In this document: positions 1 through 4,715 of the stretch, in pieces | How positions within the stretch are numbered: position 1 is the stretch's first letter | How the letters are laid out: each line of letters starts with the position of its first letter | Translations under genes and position numbers: made by a program | Assembly: GCA_003224785.1 (NCBI GenBank) | Contig: QHZV01000010.1 | Span: forward strand, 1 to 8,186 | Direction of reading: 5' to 3' | Origin: Acidobacteriota bacterium | Lineage (GTDB): Bacteria > Acidobacteriota > Terriglobia > Terriglobales > Acidobacteriaceae | Length of the DNA: 8,186 bases | The notes under the pieces: model-generated | Told to the model about the DNA's origin: nothing | Seen by the model: only the letters and a program-made list of their open reading frames with translations | Databases searched by the model: none

Positions 1-1
1 T

Positions 2-292
2 CTGATACTCGATGAAGCCACTTCCAGCGTAGATACCGAGACTGAGTTCAAGGTCAGGAGCGCGCTGGATAAAATGGTTGAAGGACGGACTTCGATTGTA
101 ATTGCGCACCGGCTTTCGACGGTGCAGCGCGCAGATAAAATCATCGTGATGCACAAGGCGCAGTTACGTGAGATGGGCACGCATCAACAACTGCTCGCGC
201 AGCGGGGAATTTATTACAAGCTCTATCAGCTTCAGTACAAGGACCAGGAATTGCCAGCCACGCCGCCGGTTCCAGCTGGGGCGGACGACTAG
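2..292 (+). CDS. ABC exporter, ATP-binding C-terminal end (partial)
   Basis: This is the last 96 codons of an ABC transporter, entering the window already open in the frame starting at base 2. It begins with the Walker B and D-loop sequence [11 protein letters not shown], and the H-loop follows as IAHRLST (His codon 107-109). The tail [22 protein letters not shown] is split over the usual C-terminal part of an exporter nucleotide-binding domain ([10 protein letters not shown], then the GTHQQLL end). The order matches type I exporters of the MsbA/LmrA/multidrug class, in which a membrane domain is normally fused upstream; that part lies outside the window. The protein ends in a short Pro/Ala-rich tail and a TAG at 290-292. 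The transported substrate cannot be told from this fragment. Proximity to lpxB invites the name msbA, but a C-terminal ATPase end does not separate MsbA from other exporters, so no symbol is given. Confidence 0.9.
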   Translation: MILDEATSSVDTETEFKVRSALDKMVEGRTSIVIAHRLSTVQRADKIIVMHKAQLREMGTHQQLLAQRGIYYKLYQLQYKDQELPATPPVPAGADD

Positions 293-304
293 ATCGCGTT
301 CCCT

Positions 305-325
305 AGACAGGCGGGCCACCTGTCT
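305..325 (+). other. Short stem-loop after the ABC exporter gene
   Basis: AGACAGG (305-311) and CCTGTCT (319-325) form a perfect 7-bp stem around a 7-base loop, 12 bases after the exporter stop codon. The position fits a transcript end, but no run of T follows (the next bases are CACATGAAC), so an intrinsic terminator is not supported. It may be a processing or stability hairpin, or chance. Confidence 0.35.
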
Positions 326-360
326 CACATGAACAGTCCCGCAAACGGAACCTGAGCGTC

Positions 361-366
361 TATACT
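361..366 (+). promoter_or_regulatory. Possible -10 element for the GH3 gene
   Basis: TATACT lies 51 bases before the ATG at 418, in the 125-base gap after the exporter gene. Starting transcription 6-7 bases downstream would give a leader of about 45 bases that contains the ribosome binding site. No good -35 hexamer sits 16-18 bases upstream (the bases there read CCCGCA), so the call rests on the -10 match and position alone. Confidence 0.35.
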
Positions 367-396
367 TGCGTACTTCAAACAGCTTTCCAACTCCTT

Positions 397-413
397 GAAG
401 AGAGGATTCCTCT
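397..413 (+). promoter_or_regulatory. Ribosome binding site of the GH3 gene, overlapping a palindrome
   Basis: GAAGAGAGG (397-405) is a purine-rich Shine-Dalgarno-like stretch 12 bases before the ATG at 418, and it supports that start. The right part of it is also the left arm of the perfect palindrome AGAGGATTCCTCT (401-413). In RNA the outer AGAG and CTCT could pair around a 5-base loop and partly cover the site; on DNA it could be an operator half-site pair. Neither use is shown. Confidence 0.45.
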
Positions 414-417
414 GTCT

Positions 418-1161
418 ATGCCAAACGCGCGGCGTAGTTTTCTGTTCTCTTGCCTGATTTCGGTAGTGCTCTGTGCTGCAACCGCCTCGCAAGAAAAGAC
501 GACCTCAACGAACGCGGCTCCCAAGTACCAGAATTCAAATCTGGCGATTGAAGATCGCGTCGCTGACTTGCTCTCGCGTATGACGTTGGAAGAGAAAGTC
601 CAGCAGATCGCGCCAAGCGACCGGGGCCGGACGGAGATTATTGATCCCACGAACACCTACACGAACGAGACCGCGCGCGCCACGCTGGCCGGCTGGGGAG
701 ACCCGGACCGGCCTTTTCCGCCGAGGAAGTCGGCAATTCTACGGAACGCCATACAACGTTACTTGAAGGAGAAAACGCGGTTGGGAATTCCAGCACTCGC
801 AATGGGTGAGTCGCTGCACGGATTTATGGAAGACGGCAGCACAAGTTTTCCGCAAGCAATCGGGCTCGCCAGCACCTGGGACCCGGATTTGGTGAAACGG
901 GTGTTTACCGCTGCGGGTGACGAAGCGGGATCTCGAGGGGCCGGGCAGGTTTTCACGCCGGTGTTAGATCTGGCACGCGATCCGCGCTGGGGACGAACGG
1001 AAGAGACCTATGGTGAAGATCCGTATTTGGTTTCATCGGCATCATGTGATCGCGACGATGAAACACTTCGCGGTGCACGGGCAACCGGAAGGCGGGACGA
1101 ATACTGCGCCGGGAAATTATTCGGAGCGCATTATTCGCGAGAATTTTCTGGTCCCATTTGA
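418..1161 (+). CDS. N-terminal fragment of the broken GH3 glycosidase
   Basis: This is the first open piece of the GH3 locus, 247 codons from ATG 418, with a Shine-Dalgarno-like GAAGAGAGG upstream. Residues 1-23 form a signal peptide: Arg5-Arg6, a hydrophobic core, and a likely cut after ATA at 23. The true GH3 sequence runs from about residue 44 (IEDRVADLL) through GIPALAMGESLHG, TSFPQAIGLASTWD and VLDLARDPRWGR to GEDPYLV (about residue 205). Everything after that, beginning SASCDRDDETLRG, is out-of-frame reading of the downstream GH3 codons and stops at 1159-1161. The piece lacks the nucleophile and half the barrel, so it is not expected to be an active enzyme. Confidence 0.6.
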   Translation: MPNARRSFLFSCLISVVLCAATASQEKTTSTNAAPKYQNSNLAIEDRVADLLSRMTLEEKVQQIAPSDRGRTEIIDPTNTYTNETARATLAGWGDPDRPFPPRKSAILRNAIQRYLKEKTRLGIPALAMGESLHGFMEDGSTSFPQAIGLASTWDPDLVKRVFTAAGDEAGSRGAGQVFTPVLDLARDPRWGRTEETYGEDPYLVSSASCDRDDETLRGARATGRRDEYCAGKLFGAHYSREFSGPI

Positions 1162-3118
1162 GGCGGCGGTGAAAGAAGGTCACGTAGGCAGCGTGATGGC
1201 TTCCTACAACGAGATTGATGGCATTCCGTCGCACATCAATCATTGGCTGCTCGATAAGGTGCTGCGGCAGGAGTGGGGCTTCCCCGGATTCGTAACATCC
1301 GATGGCAACGGGTTGCAGATGCTAGTCGAAACGCATCATGTTGCCGCGAACAAGGCGGATGCTGCGCGCCTGGCTGTGTCGGCAGGCGTGGATTATGACC
1401 TGTCAGATGGGTCGGTGTATCGAACTCTGTTGTATCAAGTGAAGCAAGGCATAGTTCCCGAGAACGAACTGGATCGCGCGGTTGCGCGAATGCTAGCGGC
1501 CAAGTTCCGCCTGGGACTTTTTGAAAATCCGTATGTTGATCCGGACAATGCAGAAAAAACCACGAACAGTGCTGAGCATCGAGCTTTGTCGCTGAAAGCG
1601 GCGCAGAAAACGGTCGTGCTTTTGAAGAATGATAAGAACCTCTTGCCGCTGGATTTGAGGAAATTAAAAACTATTGCCGTGATTGGGCCTAATGCTGATG
1701 GGCTACATCTTGGGGGGTACAGTCGCGGTCCGGCGCATGGCGTGACCATTCTCGATGGCATCAAGGCGCGCGTCGGCGACAAGGCAACGGTTGTATATGC
1801 GGAAGGCTGCCGTTTTACCAACAAACACCAGGACTGGCATGGTTGGTTCGACGACAACGTGGAACTGCTTGATCCGAAGTCCCAGATCGACAAGATTAAA
1901 GAGGCGGTTGATGTCGTTAAGAGTGCCGATGTCGCAATTCTGGTGGTTGGAGAAAATGAAAGCACTAACCGAGAAGCGTGGTCGGAGCAGCATCGCGGGG
2001 ACCGCGATTCGCTCGATCTGCTCGGCGCGCAGAATGATCTGGTCAAGGCCGTGGTGGAGACTGGCACTCCAACTATCGTTTTTCTGATTAACGGCAGGCC
2101 ATTGTCAATCAACTACATTGCAGAACATGCTCCAGCGATACTTGAAGGGTGGTACCTGGGCCAGGAAGGCGGGACAGCGGCGGCGAATGTGCTTTTTGGG
2201 GACGTGAATCCCGGCGGAAAATTGCCGATTACATTCCCGCATTCAGTTGGTGATCTGCCGGATTTCTACAATCACAAGCCCTCGGCAAATCGAAGCTACG
2301 CGTTCAGCACCCGACAGCCATTGTTTCCCTTTGGCTACGGGTTGAGTTACACAACATTTAAATTTGAGAACCTGCGCGTGGAGCCCTCACAGATTTCTGC
2401 CGGTGGAACGGCGAAGGTCAGCGTGGATGTGAGCAATACTGGATCGCGCGACGGCGACGAAGTTCCGCAGCTTTACATTCATCAGAAGATTGCATCGGTT
2501 ACTCGCCCAGTAATGGAGCTCAAAGGATTCCAGCGAATCACGCTTCACTCGGGCGAAAAGAAAACCGTCGAGTTCACGGTGACTCCGGAAACGCTTTCCA
2601 TGCTCGATACCAACATGCAAAAAGTAGTGGAGCCCGGAATATTCGAAATTATTGTTGGGCCAAGTTCCGATCAAACAACAACCGTGAATCTCGCAGTTAC
2701 GGGTGCACATGGCGAGACTGGCCTGGCGCTTCCTGCACCTCCACCGCTGGGAGCGGAATCGGGCCAGGTCAGCAACTTCGATGATATGAAAGTCGCGGCC
2801 CACTACGGATCATGGGCGACGACTTCCGATTCGGAGGCGGGCGGAAAATCGAGCTCTTCAGTGCAAGCTGTAGAGGGCGGTGCCAATGGCAGCAAAGGCG
2901 CCCTGAAGGTGACAGGCGACGTCGTCCCCGGCGGAGCGCCTTTCAACTGGGCTGGAGTGTTCTTCTATCCAGGCTCTTCGCCGGAGGATTCGGCGAATCT
3001 GTCGAGCACGAAAACTCTTTCGTTTTTAGCAAAGGGAGAGCTGTCAGCCCGGAGTGGAAGCAGTATTCGTTTCCCTGGTCTGCGTTCAAAACTGACGCTG
3101 GCGATCTGCGAGGGATAG
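1010..3118 (+). CDS. Central and C-terminal fragment of the broken GH3 glycosidase
   Basis: This second open piece, up to 702 codons, carries most of the GH3 catalytic core. Genuine family sequence starts around HHVIATMKHFAVHG (about 1040); the ATG at 1010 merely lies in the overlap with the first piece and has no ribosome binding site, and ATG 1058 is another candidate. Counting from 1010, the nucleophile is Asp98 (SDGNG), and a Glu-rich stretch at about 316-330 (NREAWSEQ, then GDRDSLDLLG) is where the acid/base Glu of this family is usually found. An Fn3-like domain covers about 457-535 and the start of a CBM11/CIA30-like domain lies from about 587. The last 26 codons or so (ELSARSGSS onward) are out of frame and stop at 3116-3118; the real domain end is in the other frame, 3043-3183. 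It has no signal peptide. Confidence 0.6.
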   Translation: MVKIRIWFHRHHVIATMKHFAVHGQPEGGTNTAPGNYSERIIRENFLVPFEAAVKEGHVGSVMASYNEIDGIPSHINHWLLDKVLRQEWGFPGFVTSDGNGLQMLVETHHVAANKADAARLAVSAGVDYDLSDGSVYRTLLYQVKQGIVPENELDRAVARMLAAKFRLGLFENPYVDPDNAEKTTNSAEHRALSLKAAQKTVVLLKNDKNLLPLDLRKLKTIAVIGPNADGLHLGGYSRGPAHGVTILDGIKARVGDKATVVYAEGCRFTNKHQDWHGWFDDNVELLDPKSQIDKIKEAVDVVKSADVAILVVGENESTNREAWSEQHRGDRDSLDLLGAQNDLVKAVVETGTPTIVFLINGRPLSINYIAEHAPAILEGWYLGQEGGTAAANVLFGDVNPGGKLPITFPHSVGDLPDFYNHKPSANRSYAFSTRQPLFPFGYGLSYTTFKFENLRVEPSQISAGGTAKVSVDVSNTGSRDGDEVPQLYIHQKIASVTRPVMELKGFQRITLHSGEKKTVEFTVTPETLSMLDTNMQKVVEPGIFEIIVGPSSDQTTTVNLAVTGAHGETGLALPAPPPLGAESGQVSNFDDMKVAAHYGSWATTSDSEAGGKSSSSVQAVEGGANGSKGALKVTGDVVPGGAPFNWAGVFFYPGSSPEDSANLSSTKTLSFLAKGELSARSGSSIRFPGLRSKLTLAICEG

Positions 3119-3178
3119 CTTTTGCGCATGCGCAAGAGCCGGGGAAGTTTGAGTTTGATATTGACGAGGTGGAAATTA

Positions 3179-3253
3179 AGTAGGCGTCAGGCTTCAGGCG
3201 TCAGGCGTCGGGATTCAGGCTGTCTGATGCCTGGGGCCTGATGCCTGCCTACT
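3179..3253. repeat. Long imperfect inverted repeat built from GCGTCAGGC-type units
   Basis: The 88-base gap between the GH3 stop and the lpxB start is almost filled by a repeat array. The left arm (3179-3204) contains GCGTCAGGC at 3184-3192 and 3198-3206. The right arm (3224-3253), read on the opposite strand, is AGTAGGCAGGCATCAGG followed by CCCCAGGCATCAG, nearly the same as the left arm apart from a 4-base insertion and a few transitions. In RNA several differences become G-U pairs, so a long hairpin with a loop at about 3205-3223 is plausible. The left arm includes the GH3 stop codon and the right arm ends just before the lpxB promoter-like element. It could end GH3 transcription, or be a member of a dispersed repeat family. 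Confidence 0.7.
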
Positions 3254-3259
3254 GGCGTT

Positions 3260-3274
3260 TACAATTCTTGCGTG
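3260..3274 (+). promoter_or_regulatory. TACAAT -10 element and GTG start of lpxB, candidate leaderless start
   Basis: TACAAT (3260-3265) is followed by exactly 6 bases and then the GTG that begins the LpxB reading frame. No Shine-Dalgarno sequence precedes the GTG. Bacterial transcription usually starts 6-8 bases after the -10 hexamer, so the first transcribed base would be at or next to the G of GTG, giving a leaderless mRNA. The -35 region (about 3237-3242, CCTGAT) is not consensus and lies inside the right arm of the inverted repeat. The same geometry recurs at yacG. Confidence 0.5.
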
Positions 3275-4588
3275 CAAATTCTGATCTCGGCGGGGGAAGC
3301 TTCGGGCGAGATGTATGGGGCGCAGCTGATTGAGGCATTGCGCCGGAGTGTTGGCAGGACCCTCTCCACAATCGATGGAGAGTCGAAATCCCCATCTTCC
3401 CGCACAGAACGCGGGAAGGATGGGTCACCCTCTCTCGCGGCGCCCTCGGTTGACCTCTCTTCATCTTCTATCGAATTCTTTGGGGTTGGCGGCGACAAGA
3501 TGCGTGCCGCTGGATGCGACGTTGTCGTTGATGCGAAAGATCTGGCTGTTGTTGGAATTACCGAAATTTTGAGTCATCTCCCTAAAATTTGGGGACTGTT
3601 TCGCAAACTCATCGCCGAAGCCGACAAACGCAAGCCCGACCTTGCCGTCGTGATCGATTCACCGGCGTTCAACTGGCGGGTGGCGCGGCAGATGAAAAAA
3701 CGCGGCATTCCAGTGGTCTATTACGTATGTCCGCAGTTCTGGGCTTGGCGGCAAGGGCGGGTTCGCCTGCTCCGCAAGTATGTGGATAAAGCGCTGGTAA
3801 TCTTCCCTTTCGAAGAAAAGTTTTATCGAGATCGCGGAGTTGATGCGGAATTCGTGGGGCATCCGTTGGCGGATTTGCCTCGCCCCGCGATCATACGCGA
3901 GCAGTACGGGGCGGAGCATGGACTTGATCCGGCAAAGCCTTGGATTACGCTCATGCCGGGCAGCCGCATAAAGGAAGTGCGAATGAATTTGCCCGAGATG
4001 CTTAAAGCGGCTTCATTGCTTGGAGAGAAGTACGAATTCGTTCTTCCGGTTGCACCCACGCTGGAGGGGAGCTTTATTCAAGGTCTGGTAAATCCCCATG
4101 TTTCGAAAACCGCAAAACCTGGTGCGCCCTCAGATGGGATAGCGCAAAACAATGCCACTCAGCCAATTCACTTCGTTCCCGATTCCCTTCCAGCCTTGGC
4201 TCATTCACGGGCCGGAGTTATCGCGAGCGGCACGGCCACAGTTGAGGCGGCGATCATGGAAACGCCTTTTGTCATGGTGTATCGCGTGACTCCGCTCACT
4301 TATCTGTTAGGGCGCTCGACGGTGAAGGTCCCACATTTTGCCATGGTCAATCTGATTGCGGGCAGAGAGGTTGTGCCGGAACTGGTGCAGAGCGATTTCA
4401 CGGCTGAGCGCGTGGCATCGGAAATTGAGCGGATCGGTGCCGACGGAGAGGACCGCGAGACAATGCTGTCGGGGCTACGCGAAGTCAGGGGCAGGCTGCG
4501 GGGAGTCCGCGCGGATGCGGGTCATCCTGCGGACAGGGCCGCGCGGAGAATATTTTTGTTGACAGAAGCCCGACAAATGCAAGCCTGA
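3272..4588 (+). CDS. lpxB: Lipid-A-disaccharide synthase (GT19)
   Basis: LpxB joins UDP-2,3-diacylglucosamine to lipid X, giving the lipid A disaccharide 1-phosphate and UDP, at the inner face of the cytoplasmic membrane. Family landmarks run in order: SAGEASGE at residues 6-13; FFGVGGDKM at 69-77; DLAVVGITEIL; DSPAFNW with the presumed catalytic Asp at 129; CPQFWAWRQGR; FPFEEKFY; FVGHPLADLP; LMPGSRIKEV at 227-236; SGTATVEA at 319-326 in the UDP-binding site; and AMVNLIAGREVVPELVQ near the end. The start is GTG at 3272, chosen because the family's conserved N-terminus begins there. The protein is 438 residues, longer than the roughly 380 typical of the family. Two extra segments explain this: residues about 26-66, where EALRR should nearly adjoin VEFFGVGG, and residues about 274-295, between the LPVAPT strand and HFVPDSLPAL. 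Both coincide with palindromic repeat-like DNA. All catalytic motifs are intact, so activity is likely. No other lpx gene is visible nearby. Confidence 0.95.
   Translation: MQILISAGEASGEMYGAQLIEALRRSVGRTLSTIDGESKSPSSRTERGKDGSPSLAAPSVDLSSSSIEFFGVGGDKMRAAGCDVVVDAKDLAVVGITEILSHLPKIWGLFRKLIAEADKRKPDLAVVIDSPAFNWRVARQMKKRGIPVVYYVCPQFWAWRQGRVRLLRKYVDKALVIFPFEEKFYRDRGVDAEFVGHPLADLPRPAIIREQYGAEHGLDPAKPWITLMPGSRIKEVRMNLPEMLKAASLLGEKYEFVLPVAPTLEGSFIQGLVNPHVSKTAKPGAPSDGIAQNNATQPIHFVPDSLPALAHSRAGVIASGTATVEAAIMETPFVMVYRVTPLTYLLGRSTVKVPHFAMVNLIAGREVVPELVQSDFTAERVASEIERIGADGEDRETMLSGLREVRGRLRGVRADAGHPADRAARRIFLLTEARQMQA
3362..3382 (+). repeat. Hairpin 1 of the palindromic insert in lpxB
   Basis: CTCTCCA (3362-3368) and TGGAGAG (3376-3382) make a perfect 7-bp stem around a 7-base loop (CAATCGA). 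It lies inside the segment of lpxB that has no counterpart in the family and is only 8 bases before a second, larger hairpin with the same loop length. Tandem hairpins of this kind are typical of extragenic palindromic repeats. Confidence 0.6.
3386..3432 (+). repeat. Palindromic repeat-like element inside lpxB, copy 1
   Basis: The element begins AAATCCCCAT and ends GGGTCACCCTC. Its core is a strong hairpin: CCCATC (3391-3396) plus TTCCCGC (3397-3403), a 7-base loop ACAGAAC (3404-3410), then GCGGGAA (3411-3417), one bulged G (3418), and GATGGG (3419-3424). That gives 13 base pairs with one bulge. It is read through in the lpxB frame as KSPSSRTERGKDGSPS, a low-complexity polar stretch with no stop. 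A weaker related copy is at 4090-4131. I infer a dispersed palindromic family, by analogy with the Rickettsia palindromic elements known to sit inside genes. Confidence 0.6.
4090..4131 (+). repeat. Palindromic repeat-like element inside lpxB, copy 2 (degenerate)
   Basis: It shares the opening AAATCCCCAT with copy 1 and ends TGGTGCGCCCTC, against GGGTCACCCTC in copy 1, at similar spacing. The hairpin is weaker: CCA (4096-4098) and GTTT (4100-4103) pair with AAAC (4115-4118) and TGG (4120-4122), with one T-C mismatch and an 11-base loop. It falls in the second segment of LpxB that is longer than in relatives and is read in a different frame from copy 1 (NPHVSKTAKPGAPS). The shared ten-base start could by itself be chance. 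Confidence 0.4.
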
Positions 4589-4715
4589 TCCAGCAATCCG
4601 AGGCCGAGAATTCCACGCAAATCATTGTGGACACAGCATCTTTTGGCTTGCGGTTTTCATCTTACAATAGGGTTGACAAGCCAATAGGTTGTAAGCGCCT
4701 CAGGAGACTCCCTAA
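4589..4715 (+). promoter_or_regulatory. Promoter region of the M1-like gene, with -10 in an inverted repeat
   Basis: This 127-base intergenic stretch has a TACAAT -10-like element at 4663-4668, which would give a leader of about 40 bases to the ATG at 4716. The -10 is inside CTTACAA (4661-4667), whose exact inverted copy TTGTAAG lies at 4689-4695. CAATAGG also occurs twice directly (4665-4671 and 4682-4688), 17 bases apart, each followed by GTTG or TTG. These overlap the expected transcription start, so a repressor-type operator is possible. No convincing -35 is present. AGGAG (4702-4706), 9 bases before the ATG, is the ribosome binding site. Bases 4589-4650 show nothing else. Confidence 0.45.

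Larger units (their letters stand above)
418..3183 (+). pseudogene. GH3 beta-glycosidase with Fn3-like and CBM11/CIA30-type domains, broken by two frameshifting deletions
   Basis: Read across its breaks, this locus encodes an exported glycoside hydrolase family 3 enzyme, probably a beta-glucosidase or beta-xylosidase releasing sugars from plant or microbial polysaccharide. Order of parts: signal peptide; GH3 N-terminal barrel (from IEDRVADLLSRMTLEEKV); KHFAVHG motif; nucleophile Asp in VTSDGNG (codon 1301-1303); C-terminal GH3 sandwich with the GENES...GDRDSLDL region; Fn3-like domain (about 2380-2610); and a CBM11/CIA30-like domain (about 2765-3180). The first frame (starting 418) is lost between GEDPYLV and HHVIATMKHF, about 1031-1045, where family members have roughly 20 more residues. 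The second frame is lost after SFLAKG, about 3037-3045, again with roughly 20-25 residues missing, and the sequence resumes in the first frame at VSPEWKQYSFPW and ends at TAG 3181-3183. Missing residues plus frame change argue for deletions, either real (pseudogene) or from assembly. A single polypeptide cannot be made from this sequence. Confidence 0.85.

Noticed and set aside
2..292. Naming the exporter fragment msbA because lpxB is near
   Set aside because: Only the generic C-terminal ATPase end is visible and a broken GH3 gene lies between; the evidence does not single out MsbA.
463..474. Lipobox at VVLC in the GH3 signal peptide
   Set aside because: The residue before the Cys is Leu, not Gly, Ala or Ser, so a lipoprotein signal is poorly supported; ordinary cleavage after ATA fits better.
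1010..1161. Programmed ribosomal frameshift joining the two GH3 frames
   Set aside because: There is no slippery heptamer or downstream structure evident, and conserved residues are missing at the junction, which slippage cannot explain.
1435..2112. Long open frame on the minus strand opposite the GH3 gene (225 codons)
   Set aside because: It is Ser/Arg-rich with no recognisable domain and lies fully opposite conserved GH3 coding sequence; codon bias of the real gene explains it.
3181..3250. CRISPR-like repeats from the recurring GCGTCAGGC units
   Set aside because: Units are only about 9 bases, spacing is a few bases and irregular, and half are inverted; there are no spacers and no cas genes.
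3249..3498. Two short minus-strand open frames over the lpxB insert
   Set aside because: They span the palindromic element and conserved LpxB codons on the other strand, have no start signals, and look like the spurious small proteins often predicted over repeats.
4673..4678. Perfect TTGACA -35 consensus upstream of the M1-like gene
   Set aside because: No -10-like hexamer occurs 15-19 bases downstream (the bases there read GCGCCT), so it is not paired into a promoter. TACAAT at 4663 is the better candidate.
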